Shown one piece after another: positions 46,652 to 57,839 of a DNA stretch of 64,000 bases. A model generated the notes under the pieces. That model saw nothing but the letters and a program-made list of their open reading frames with translations. It had not been told where the DNA came from and did no database searches. Both the position numbers and the translations under genes were made by a program. How positions within the stretch are numbered: position 1 is the stretch's first letter; each line of letters starts with the position of its first letter. This stretch comes from Paramacrobiotus metropolitanus (taxonomy: Eukaryota; Tardigrada; Eutardigrada; Parachela; Macrobiotidae), in NCBI RefSeq assembly GCF_019649055.1, contig NW_026570228.1, positions 558,001 to 622,000 on the forward strand. The letters run 5' to 3'.

Positions 46652-49600
46652 ATGGCGCAGAAGACCAACTCCTTTTTCACTGGTCTGGAGGATTCCTTTC
46701 GGGATCTGTCTTTCGACTCGCCTTCCTCCATCGCTTCGTTCCCTCCTGGCCAGTTCTCCGCCGCAGCATTCTCTGGAATTCGGAACATGGGTCAATCCGT
46801 CTCCCAGTCCGACGATGGAACGTGGCGTGCCCGTGTCACCTCCTCCGCTGACTCCGCTGGGACGCTTCTACAGTGGATCTCCCGACAGCTCCCGTGCAGC
46901 TCGAATGGCCATCCTGCGGGATTCAGGGAATAGTTATGTGGTCTGGAGCGGGACGCTGCCACCGCGAAACTGTCGCACAAACTCGCCGTTCTCCTGCAAG
47001 GTAAAGATTGCTGATAAACTGTGCTGAGGTCTCAAAATCTCTGTAGTCTCATGCAGATCGGAGCAGCAGTAGTACGGCGACGTAACCAGCCGCGTGGTAG
47101 AATATAGCTTTCTCTTTGTATTTCCTATTTTCCTCCTAGTAAACTGGGCTGGAGTCGTATGAATATAATTATTTAAAGCAGAGAAATTTCCGTATACGTC
47201 GCTAACAAAACTACGTACCATTTCCTTGTTGTGCTTTTGCTCGATTGCGATGGACTGATGTTTATGTTCTTCTGCAACACTGTGCACATTGATTTCAGGT
47301 ATTTTTGGGTGGTGTGCCGTGGGACATCACGGAAACGGACCTGCGGAAAACGTTCGGAGTTTGTGGTCCACTGCGCGAGGAATGGCCGGGTGTGTACGAT
47401 CACTCCTCAACGCAACATCCAAAGGGTCAGTACAAATGTGCAAAGTAATAGGGAAAATTACTTATCAGTCGTATACGAATGCATGGCTAACATGCGTTAT
47501 AACATAAAGCACATAATAATAGTTTTAAAAATAATTTAAAATTGAATGAATTTTGCGTGAAACATCTAGTCGTACATGCATTCAGTTGTCTTGATTTTGT
47601 GCAGAAATTATTAATAATTTTCATTTTTTCGGAGTGTCCAACGCAATTAGAACAACCAGTAGAAGGTTGATTTTGGTTGAGCATTGGCAGCTAATTTAAT
47701 AACATTTTCGGATTAAACTTGGCATGCGATTTCGATTTCATGTCATTTCAGCATTTTATGATACCGTTTTGAATTATTTTTGACAGTTTCGCGACATGTA
47801 TTTCCTGATCCATCAGCTGCCATCCTGCCTGACATTCTTTACTTTTTTATAGGACACCTGTACCTGCTGTTTGAAGACGAGCGCTGGGTGATGAAGCTGT
47901 TGGGCCGCTGCTCCTACGACGGGCATCACAACCAGAACAACTGGTTCTACCGCGTGGCCAGTCGACGAATGCTGGGCAAATCGGCGCAGGTCATCCCGTG
48001 GCAGCTGGCCGATGCCACCTACGCGCTGCACGGATACGTCCCCACTCCGGGCACACCCTACCGCATCTTCGTGGCGAATCTGCACGGGATGATCACGGCG
48101 GAGGGGCTGGGGCGGATCATGAACGATTTGTTCGGCGGCGTCATCCCCGCCACACTGGACACTGGTAAGCATCATTCAAGAATAACATAAAAAAATTTGT
48201 TCTGTGCAATGATAGATGGCAAAGGATCGGCGTAACGATGTTCAATTTTGGTAAAGCTAGTTGTTGTAGTGCAGTGGCTACCTATCACGGTTAGCTACTT
48301 TAATAGCGTTCAAGTTTGCTAAATGCATCTAATTTTTAATTCAACTTAATTTTTAAAAAAGCCATTGTTAATTCCTCTCGTGTTTCATTTCAGTAGGGTA
48401 TGTCGGTAATTGAGAGTAAAAAATTACTGTTAGCTGAGAACAGCGTTTCATTCGATACAGATAAGACAGCTGACAGAAAATTGCTGTAAATTAATTTAAA
48501 CCGTTTTTTTGACAGATAAGACAAAGTACCCGATCGGACCGGGCCGCGTCACCTTCAACAACCCGACCAGCCACCTGAAAGCCATCACCACGGAGACGGT
48601 GGAGATCCGGACGGCCAAGTTCACCCGCCAGATCAAGATCGACCCCTTCCTGGAGGACGCTGTGTGCAGCGCGGGATTCTTGTCCCAGTATCCGGCGATT
48701 GACGGGAGCAGCGGATATGGTCATTACAACAGCCACGGCGATGTATACCGCAGCGGCGGTTGCGGAACTGCAAGTGTGGCTGCGGGGTCCGGTCAGTGCT
48801 TGGTTGTCGTCGGTAGCGGTGGGTGTGGGGGTGAAGCGCGCCGCGAAGGACTGTTGCCGGCAGGTGGCGACGGACAGGGCGCAGGACACCCTGAAGGTGG
48901 AAATGGAAGCAGTGGTGGCCAAGCAGCGGAGGAGCAGCGACCGCGCCGTATGCGTTTCCAACTGCGTAAGAATTAGTAAAAAATTATTGTATTATAATTA
49001 TTATTGCTAAAAGCTTATTATAGTTATTGTTATCACTAAAAATATGTAAATAAAAAATATCATTAAGAATTATTATTATACAATTAGTAATCTTGTTTAT
49101 TGGTTTTTTGCAGACCGCACGCTGGCGTACCTGAATTTTCCGCTGGACAATGTGAACTGGAATTCCGACCCGCGGCCCGATGCCCAGTCCATCCTTGAGC
49201 GATTGGATGCGACGACCTTTCAGAACGCAATCGACACACAGATCGACCCGGAATACGTTGCCGGGGACGGACCCCTTGGGGTGGACTTCATTTTTTTTCG
49301 CCTGTTGCCGGGAATGAGCAACAGCGCTTCCGGCCGCATCCGGTGTGTATTTGATTATATATGTCTGTGATATGGCATAGCGATATTTTGCTAAAATTCT
49401 CTTCATTCTTAAATTAATAAAAAAATTTAAAAAAATTACCGGAAAATTCATTAAATTCAATTAAATAAGAAAAGGGTTTTTTTAGTTTTTATTAGTATTT
49501 TTTGTTTACATTTCACCGTGTTTTTTAATCCGCCAGCCATTACACTAGACCAAACTTACTGCAGCCAGCCCTACGCTTGCGCGCAGCATTTAATAATTGC

Positions 49601-49707
49601 GTCTTTGTTTAATTGTGTTATCTTTTTACATTTTTAGGGGATATCTTGCCATTTACCCAACGGAAGACTATGGGATCGACGTTGGATGTGAGGACGTGCC
49701 GGAATGA
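46652..49707 (+). CDS. CPEB: CPEB/Orb-type cytoplasmic polyadenylation element-binding protein (atypical C-terminus, two apparent frame breaks)
   Basis: It binds U-rich CPE elements in mRNA 3' UTRs and controls poly(A) tail length and translation. Exons 46652-47000, 47299-47425, 47853-48164, 48516-48965, 49114-49342 and 49638-49707. Seen: WSGTLPPRN, then RRM1 (RNP2 [15 protein letters not shown]1 GHLYLLFE), [21 protein letters not shown]2 ([37 protein letters not shown]) and [10 protein letters not shown]. This matches CPEB1/Orb more than CPEB2-4. Odd: the N-terminal frame from [16 protein letters not shown] must shift by one base near 46770-46800 to reach GRFYSGSPD. After EDAVC the usual ZZ zinc module with its Cys/His ladder is missing; instead about 180 unrelated residues follow, with a second apparent shift near 48740. 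Poly(A) signal at 49781. Indels in the assembly, a pseudogene or an unusual paralogue are all possible. The RRM part is certain. Confidence 0.85.
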
Positions 49708-49780
49708 ATTTTGATCGTGTTGCTAGTGCCGCGCTTGTAGTTCTGAGTTTAGTTGTGTTGCTACTTCCGTATAGCATGTT

Positions 49781-49786
49781 AATAAA
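49781..49786 (+). terminator. Poly(A) signal of the CPEB gene
   Basis: AATAAA lies 74 bp after the TGA of the last modelled exon. This supports the last exon ([12 protein letters not shown]..) as the true 3' end of a transcript. Confidence 0.6.
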
Positions 49787-51244
49787 ACATTAATTGTCTG
49801 CGAGGCTTATTCGTATTAACACTTTTTCGTCTTAATTTGCACGGTAATTGTATTCCTAGAATTTTTTACTTACCTGATGGACGACGAGGGGAAGCTTCGG
49901 GCATGTTAGAAATGTTGCTATTAAAGAAAGTCAGTTAAAAAAACGAGGAAGTTACTCCACACTACACTTTTTGACGTTCTTTTTAAAGAATGCGGTTAAA
50001 ATACGGGACATACAATAGGAATTAAAACCAAATAGCGTCTGCCGCCAGTTAAGGTGTAAAATTATGTTATTTCAGCTATAAATCTAAGAACAAAAAAACT
50101 GGCTTTAGTTCCAATGAGCACTGGACAACGTGCTAATGTCATTTTCGCTAGTTTCTTGATTACGCACGCGAGCGGGGGTTGGAGGAAATCGGGGTTTATT
50201 TGTGTAAGTACGATATTGTTGACACAACGTATTAAAGCCTAAACCGCGGCCACCGGATATCAAATTGTACTCCAAGAGCACAATACGCAATAATTACCTG
50301 TGCGAAAGTAAAAACAAATTGCGCTAGCAGGAATAGGAAAAAGATATGTGATTAACAATCAAGAAAGTAAATTATCCATCGTAAAACATCCATCTATCGC
50401 AAAATTATTCAGTACGTACTTGCACTGTGATTAGGCAGGGGCATGAATGTACCGCTTCTTTCGCGAATAAAATGCAGTGATTTATTTTTTGGCGTGAAAA
50501 CGCTGATTAAAACATCTGAGGCATAACGCACAAAATTTTACAAAAAATTATTAAGTGCAGTGAAATTGAATGCAGTAGGGCAATTATGGGTAAGGGTAAA
50601 GTGCCGCTAGATTTATCGTTAACGCATACCGCTATCGGTGCGCCCACATGTTGTTGCTTTCCTGTATGCACACTGCACAAAATCAAATCTCACGTTTGAT
50701 ACGGTTTTTCATTTCAATTTGGAAATAAATTTTAGATCAAGAAACTCATTATTTATCGTCAACTTTAACGATATGAACTTGAATTGAATTTAATTACACA
50801 TTACTGTAACGCTTTCTCAATACATCATCATGTGGAGGTCGCTGCCTTATATGTTTTATGGATGTGTTATCTTTATGATTATAACGCAAGTTACTAGCTC
50901 GTTTGCTTATGCTTCTATGGCACGTTTTGTTTAGTTTAGTTTAAAGCTTTTTTCAGACAAATTTAGAGGATGTGTTAATCGTGGCAGTTGGCAGTAAAAT
51001 TCACCTACATATACACGCGAAAGGGCATAAAACGCATAACACGCATTCCATTTATGGAACGGAAGTCTGGGCTGAGAGCGCATAATATTTGTGGAATGTG
51101 CACGGCAAAACAGAATATGTATAAGCGGCAGCACTGATATTATTATTGTTTAATTTCTTTCAAAACGTATCAATTATAATCAACAGTCTAACAGATTTTC
51201 AGATTTTGGTTAAAATTTTGTACTGCCGCTCTTAATTTTCAGTA
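49787..51244. other. Gene-free stretch
   Basis: AT-rich spacer. I see no exon, RNA gene or clear repeat. Confidence 0.4.
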
Positions 51245-51749
51245 CTGTATTCGCTCGCACATCTTGAACCACAGAGTGTGTGTACGGGAAAAACACGCAT
51301 TCAATATACACACTCTAACCGGGCAAAATGCACGACTACGAAATATTGCTCATTTGGTTTCAAGATGAACAGTTCTTCTTGTGAATTTATCCAATAAATC
51401 AAGACTTTTCATTTAAATGACAGTTCACTCTGAAAAAAGGTTTCTGGAGCTGTTATCTAATTATCGCAGTTCAAGCTATTGATGCTCTACGGGGCAGTAA
51501 ACCACAACAAATCAGTTTGTAACTCGTGCTTACAAAATGTATAATGGCTGCATGACATAACATGGTTAAAAATTCTTAGAGCTCTAACTTTTTTTAATAT
51601 TCAAGAAGTTCTCCACAGCAGATGTTGCAAAGACATCAGAAATTTATCAAATCGCGAATCGCGCATTTCGCCCGGTTAGAGTGTGTATATTGAATGCGCG
51701 TTTTTCCCGTACACACACTCTGTGGTTCAAGATGTGCGAGCGAATACAG
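51245..51749. mobile_element. TA-flanked MITE with about 93-bp inverted repeats (505 bp)
   Basis: The left end CTGTATTCGCTCGCACATCT.. through ..ACACTCTAACCGGGC is matched in inverse at 51657-51749, ending CGAGCGAATACAG, with TA on both outer sides (51243-51244, 51750-51751). The 320-bp middle has no coding content. Tc1/mariner-type non-autonomous element. Confidence 0.85.
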
Positions 51750-52024
51750 TATTTCCGTTGTGCGATAGCCGGTGTTGATGTTAAGTAATAATAGGGTTGG
51801 CACATAAAAATCGGATCTTGTTCCATACTCGGAATTTATCAAATTTTATTGTATTGCAGTTGCAGCATTTGTAGTAAAAAAAAAGCTGGAAGCCACGCAA
51901 TGATTTTGACAGCGCCACATAATGGCGTAACGGACAGTCTCCATGTTTCGGAGACTAAGCAACGCTGGCGGAAACCAGTGTCATGCTGTTGGAGAAGTGT
52001 CATGTCTTATCTATACTGGTATGT

Positions 52025-52662
52025 ATACAACCATGGCAGTACTATACTATTAAGGCAAAAAAGCGACACGCCTACTTCCGGTGCTACGTCACGATAAGGC
52101 AAGCCATCCACCAGCGCAATGCTTTACGGCTCGTAGGCTCCATAGGTTGCTATGATAAGCGCTTTGAGGTTTGTTCAAGTTCAAAACGAATGTCCTACAG
52201 CTTGGAAAAAAGAGAAAAAAATTTTAAGATTTCTGATGTATAGTTTGCGTGGAGTTCGGGCTGATTAGAGGTTTCAGAAGGGTTCCGAAGTGTATGTAGT
52301 TTGCCTACAACGGTCGTGCGGTCTGGACCGACCGTTGCATTCACTTTGTATGGTAACTCGATTTGCTTTCAAAACGTTTTTAAAACCTTAGTTCGCCTTT
52401 TTTACTGAAAACGTTTGCACCAGAAAACGTAAAATTTTCTGGGCTTTCTTTTGAACTATGCCACGATGATTTTGTTGCACGATAAAGCGAAATGCATTTA
52501 CCATGCCATCATTAGAAGCTTCTAATGATGGTATGGTAAATGCATTTCGTTGTGTATACGCCATATACTTAAGTATATGGCGTATACACAACGGCTTGCC
52601 TTAGCATTGCGCAATCGAATTCGCTTTGCTGCCTTAATAGTATAGTACTGCCATGATACAAC
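52025..52662. mobile_element. hAT-like non-autonomous element with nested cruciforms
   Basis: The terminal inverted repeat CATGGCAGTACTATACTATT..AAGGC is at 52032 and, inverted, ends at 52655. ATACAAC directly repeats outside both ends (52025-52031 and 52656-52662), as a 7-base target duplication, close to the 8 bases of hAT elements. Subterminal GATAAGGCAAGCC and GGCTTGCCTTAGC also face each other. Inside lie two adjoining palindromes. No transposase is present. Confidence 0.7.
52488..52593. repeat. Two adjoining long palindromes (62 and 46 bp)
   Basis: The first, 52488-52549, is centred on AAGCTT with one mismatch. The second, 52548-52593, is centred on CTTAAG and perfect (CGTTGTGTATACGCCATATA..). 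They overlap at one CG and lie within the hAT-like element. Confidence 0.9.
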
Positions 52663-52779
52663 CTAAAACAAGGTTTGCGAAAGCGCAATACTTTAAAAAA
52701 TCCTGTCTACGCTTATCTAGTAATGAGCAGTTTAGCATAAAAGCAGTAATTAAAATGGATGCCAGACACAAAAAATTCT

Positions 52780-52825
52780 AAGTAAATAAGTAAGTAACTA
52801 AGTAAATAAATAAGTAAAATTCTAT
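52780..52825. repeat. AAGTAAATAAGT microsatellite
   Basis: Iterated AAGTAAATAAGTAAGTAACT-type units flanked by similar CCAGRCACAAAAA phrases on both sides (52762 and 52826). Confidence 0.55.
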
Positions 52826-52940
52826 ACCAGGCACAAAAAGCAAAGAACCACGAAATTTCTAAATAGGAACGAATGAAATTAAAAAATAATCACTATGAAT
52901 CTATGCAGTTATCGATAACTGCTTACGAGAAAAGTTTTAG

Positions 52941-54064
52941 GGTATGATCCGATAAACTGGTCACTGGATGATAAGGAAACCGCTGCCATTGGATCGTACA
53001 GCGTAGTGGATTCGGAGCGTGTTTCTTGTAGCGGTGTCGCTGCTTTATTTCTCCGACAACCAGCGTAAGCGGTCCATTGGGGCCGCCCTAGAAAAATGTG
53101 GATACGGAAAAAATGGGAGTACCGTTCATGCAGATCGGCGAAGATAAACTGGCGCCGGTCTGTGATGTGGATTATGGATGCAGTGTGGGAACGATCGACG
53201 AGAGGTTTGTTGGTTTTATAGTTAGCAGAGTGCTCAAAGGTCACTTAATTCAGTACTTGATCTGACCGCATATAAAATATGATCTACATATATTTAGAGT
53301 CTTTTTTGGGATCTCGCAGGAATGTAATTTAGTTCCGCTTGTTATGTGCATTGAGCAAGCTTGCATTTGCGTTTCGTACTCTGCATTTGTATTATGTACG
53401 AGTAGATTATGGCAAAGGTTCACGTAGATTATGGAAAAGATTATGGAAAACGATTGTCCATTTCTACGAGGAAGCCAACAAAGAGCCCTTATCTCTTATT
53501 CTAAACCAGTCTGCGCTGTAGGATAAAGTCATTTTGCGGCAGCCATTTTGCGGCAAGTCATTATGTCCATCATCAGGAGTGCTCACTGCTCAGGGCAAAC
53601 GGTAGAGCGCAAAACCTACAAAACTTTTATCCGTTTTAAAGGTGCAGCCGTGACGTTTTTCTCGAAACAGATGTATCCGGCGCTCCCCCAGGTGAATAGC
53701 ATTCTCCGACAGTTATCATCCGGATGCAAAGTACGGCACAAGTTATACGAATGGCAATTTTATCATTAACTTAGATAATAATTTTAGTGCGTAGGTATTT
53801 CCTGTAGCAATTATTTACTAACGATATAACACTGTACTTATTCTGTACATGTGCTGTCGAATGGCATATACGTTCGTTCTTGTTCACAGAATGCACTGGA
53901 TATACTGTACACACGACGGTAATGGATGATTTGCCGATCCAGACGCTGTTTATCCACTCTCGAGTGATAGACCGGAAAGACAACGACCCCACCCATACGG
54001 CAACGGGAGCTGCATATTTCTGCTTCGACTTACTTAAAAATGGTATGATCTCAAAGCGCACATA
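52941..54064 (+). pseudogene. Unrecognised multi-segment coding-like region (gene or relic)
   Basis: Several segments look like exons. After TTTTAG at 52940 comes GYDPINWSLDDKETAAIGSY.. with a GC|GTAAGC donor at 53064. Then KNVDTEKMGVPFMQIGEDKL.. follows CCTAG near 53092. Then TVERKTYKTFIRFKGAAVTF.. up to CAG|GTGAAT near 53690. Then ECTGYTVHTTVMDDLPIQTL.. after TTCACAG near 53889, ending AAATG|GTATG. Codon choice is protein-like, but the phases between segments do not all agree and no start or leader is found. I do not recognise the family. It may be a decaying gene, or a real gene whose splice sites I have not placed correctly. Confidence 0.3.
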
Positions 54065-54889
54065 AACAGGAAAATGGGACAAAATATCAGACTCTCCCAA
54101 GTCATCTGCTTCCGTATCACGAGCGCACACAAGATCAGTCCGGTTTCCAAATTGATTGACCTTTGCCATCGCGGTATTAATCCTCGAGTGGTTTTGTTTT
54201 CATCCTTATAATAAGCATCTAAAATCGTGATTGTAGCGGCTATTGCGTACACTGAGTTGCATGGTTGGCCGAAGCGCAGCGAAGGTCCTGTATAATCAAG
54301 ACCAATGCATTGATTGATTTCTGTCCGTTACGGAAGTCCATTAAAAAGTTTGTGGATGCCGTTTTACTGCGGGTATTAAAAAATGGTGCACTTTTTTTAT
54401 TTCTGTCTTTTACGTAAATAATATATGGCGTTCGATATGCAAATACATCCCCATAGTGCCCACGAGAGACCGGCTTTAACGATCCCCCGACTTAAATTAT
54501 CTCTTGGGCAATTTTCTTGTCCTAGCGCTCTTTGCCAGCATGCATCGCTAAATAACAGAACTTTAATCGTAATTTGCCCATGATGGCATTGCCTCCAGGG
54601 ACCGGCGGGAAATCTGATCTATAAATAAATTTGTGACCTTTCATAAACCGCCACCACTGCATGTTAAACAAAGGCCTTTGGTCTGAAATAAAGCCTACAT
54701 CAATAGAAAATACCGTATTTGCTGTGTTTCGCTCGCTGTCGACTCTACAAAATTGATCCCACTACCTCGGTAACCTGCCGTGGTCCTGCACCCACCCCCT
54801 CTTCTGTCCCTTGGAATGTGGAATCTCGGAATGCCAAATTAAAATAATATGCGACTTTTAGAGGTTTAAATGCACTGTTTAAAAAACTA
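54065..54889. other. Gene-free stretch
   Basis: Spacer with no supported exon; it ends at a MITE. Confidence 0.35.
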
Positions 54890-54993
54890 CTGTGTTGTCG
54901 AGTCAACTTGGCACCTTTCCCGTACAGTGAGTTATATGCTAATCGGATACGACTCACTGTACAAAATGGTTCCAAGTTGACTCGACAACACAG
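54890..54993. mobile_element. TA-flanked short MITE (104 bp)
   Basis: CTGTGTTGTCGAGTCAACTT at the left end is matched exactly by its inverse at the right end, TA flanks both ends, and an inner TACAGTGAGT/ACTCACTGTA pair lies near the middle. A lone, slightly diverged end of the same family lies at about 61212-61233. Confidence 0.88.
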
Positions 54994-55986
54994 TAATTTT
55001 AAACCGTAAACTCGGGACTTTTCTAACTAACTCTCCGCAGTTGCCTTATGCAAATAAAGTAGTCAGGTTCTTCTTGACCATTTCTTTGAAAATGGTACTT
55101 CTTCTTTAAATGCGGTTACCAACAATTTAGAAGTTAGCATTACGATAAAAAAATAACTTTTCGGCATTTGTTTAATTATTTTTATACGATGTGCTTTTTT
55201 CGTTAGCTTTTTTTATGTACTACATCTACCGGGTGGCTGAACAAAATCTCGGTCTCCTCTTTTAATTTGTTTCTTGCGGGCCACTTCTCGCGCGGTGAAC
55301 TGTTTAGGCTCATTCGATAGATAGTGTTCGAACAATGCTGTGCTTTTATCTTAATCTGCACAATGTTCGTACGTCAGCAGCAAAGCTAATTCTCAGCACA
55401 CGAAAATTTTTATTAACAAGAAAAATACAGCGGGAACAGCTGAATAAGCAGTTCTTCAGCTCGAGTTAATAGCGTTGCAGCGCAATTAAGCGAAGAAATT
55501 TTTTTATTCAACATTTACTTCGAAGTAAGTACAGGTCTATCACGTCAACTTGCATTGGAGAAAATTTATTTTAAAAATAATTCTGTAAATCATTCTGATG
55601 CAGGTGTTCTTAATGTCTACTGTCTAGTATAACGTTTTATTGAAAATACAGTGATATTAAAACTGGAATCCTTCGATGTGCTACGCGCCTAAAAGGAGGA
55701 GTAAGGCGAAGCTTTACTCTTTTTTAAAGCATATAGCTGCCCCTTTCAAAAATTCAGTAACTGGTGTCTTGCATGATCTTTGGCGCGATCAACCTGTACA
55801 TCTGGCGGCTCATTACGACAGATACAGTACTAGAACTGTAATTACTGTATTAACACTTAATGGCCGAACATCGTAAAACTGATACATACATCCCAATCAA
55901 AAACGAACTGTGCACAGGTTGGTTTGTTTATTTTTCAGCATTGTCCGCCACAGTCTCTTTGCGAGCCTCCAAATTACTTTTCAAAG

Positions 55987-56024
55987 CTGCATAAAAAAGT
56001 GAATGGATTCACTTTTTTATGCAG
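55987..56024. repeat. Perfect 18-bp-arm hairpin
   Basis: CTGCATAAAAAAGTGAAT, a GG spacer, then the exact reverse complement. Confidence 0.9.
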
Positions 56025-56619
56025 TTTGCCGAACATTTGCAGATTAGGTAAATCCTGGCTACAGAGTACTGTACAAATAGTCGTCGCTCCTTACAAGCAA
56101 GTTTCGAAAGCAATTTACAGTTTAAGTTTCCTTACAAGCAAGTTAACTGTGATGTAGTGTGCCCGCGCTTGCCTTTTTGTTATTTGATGGCTATTGCCTG
56201 TTAAAACCAGTTTCGAAAGTGGTACGCTTGCTAATAATAGTGAAAAAAATTATTATCCGCGATGGTGTCATGCTGCCGGATACAAGCCGGCATCAGAATA
56301 TGGATTTCCTTTTGTCCTATAGAATTTTAAGCGCAAGAAAAAGCATTTAAGTTCTATCCCGGTACTGGCCGCTTAAGTCGCTGTGTGTGCTGAATGCGTA
56401 AAGGCTCAGTAGCCTGCCTATGCCTCTTTTGCATCTGTTCTATCTTTCACTGGCTAGGGACGCTAAACAGACCAATGGCCATCACTGAGTTAACGGTTAG
56501 AAGTATGTCAGACCATTAAGAGTTAAGTAGGTATTGCAGTATTCTGAATCTGTATCCGAAGTTCCTGTTCAGACTACCATAATAGTCTAAATTTATTGGA
56601 AGGCTCTTAGGCTTTGGCC

Positions 56620-56666
56620 ATTATACAAGAAGACACTTCAAGACTTGAAATGTCTTCTTGTATAAT
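56620..56666. repeat. Near-perfect hairpin, arms about 22 bp
   Basis: ATTATACAAGAAGACACTTC faces GAAATGTCTTCTTGTATAAT with one mismatch around a short centre. Confidence 0.88.
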
Positions 56667-57839
56667 TATGAAGTCCTGCAAACTGAGTGCAAAGCAAGTA
56701 AATGTACAAATACTGTACGCACACAAGGGCGAATGCCTTTATAATCTTAACAGGATATTTTATGTTTGCACCATTAACCCGGACATCCACATGATACATT
56801 TCCGTAAACTACAACTATAGAAAAATTTGCACAAAGGTTGTATGGACATGTGTAAGGTAAAAATCTAAAGTCACAACAATCGAAGAGAATTCAGGAGCTG
56901 ACCTAGCGATTACTAGTTCTGCTGTATGATTCGGCGTAATTGTGTCAGCAGCGATTGGAGAAGTAGGATTTGAACAGCTGCCAAAAATCGGAAGTAACTT
57001 AATCTGCCTACTTTTGGATTGCCAGTATTATTTTAATATTTTATTATAAAGGATTTATTTGTCCGAGGTTCAGGTCGGTACGTAATACATAAATTTAGTG
57101 TTTAATACTAACATTTAGTAGTAAAGATGCTGTCAACTACGGTGTTCCAAATATTGCTACAATTGTTATTCTTGCACGAACAAGAAGTACTTTTCAACAA
57201 AACTAAAAAAATAATAACTTGTTGTGTAATTTTTGCTTATTCATAAACTTGTAATTACTGTACATGTGACGTGTGGAACGGAAACTGAGCACCACATGAC
57301 CACACAAATGACTCACACTTGTGACAGTTTGCTGCCTTTGGAGTTTGGATGTATTTCTTCCTAGGTTAACATAAACAGGATGCGACGCGCTTGGTCAAAA
57401 AGGTCGACAGATAGAAGTAAAAAATACCTTAACCTTTTCAATGTCTAAGGATTTTGAGAAATATATTTGTGGAATTCGAATTACTGACCGAATCAGGGAG
57501 CTAAACTAGTCAGCGTCCTTTTTTTTCGGTTTTAGAAACGGTTTTGCAAAACTCATCTTTTCGCTTCCTTTTCTGTGTAATGTTCATCCTAGACTGCAGT
57601 TTACGTATGCTTCTGTTTTGGTCTTCGTTAGGTTTTTACAGTTTCTTCTTCGAACCTTTGATTATTTTTCCTCGGAACGGCTTTGTGATGGCAAATCCAC
57701 AAGCTCAGAAATCAGGAATAATATCTCGAATCTCGTATGAAAAGTTTGATTCACTGCAGCGTTTTGCCGGCCTTGCCACAAACAAAATCATTCATCCTAA
57801 GTTATTTCTATGATAGGCATGTGATTTCTTCAGATCATT

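Larger units (their letters stand above)
54996..57839. other. Spacer with small hairpins upstream of the F-box gene
   Basis: Perfect or near-perfect hairpins lie at 55987-56024 and 56620-56666. CCTTACAAGCAAGTT is duplicated at 56090 and 56131. The end (57823-57832) has a polypyrimidine-type acceptor, TTTCTTCAG, 4 bases before the F-box ATG, suggesting a 5' UTR exon further upstream. Confidence 0.45.

Noticed and set aside
57544-57813. 89-codon frame just before the F-box gene
   Set aside because: Hydrophobic low-complexity reading of T-rich sequence, followed by a splice acceptor; more likely upstream intron or UTR than a separate gene.
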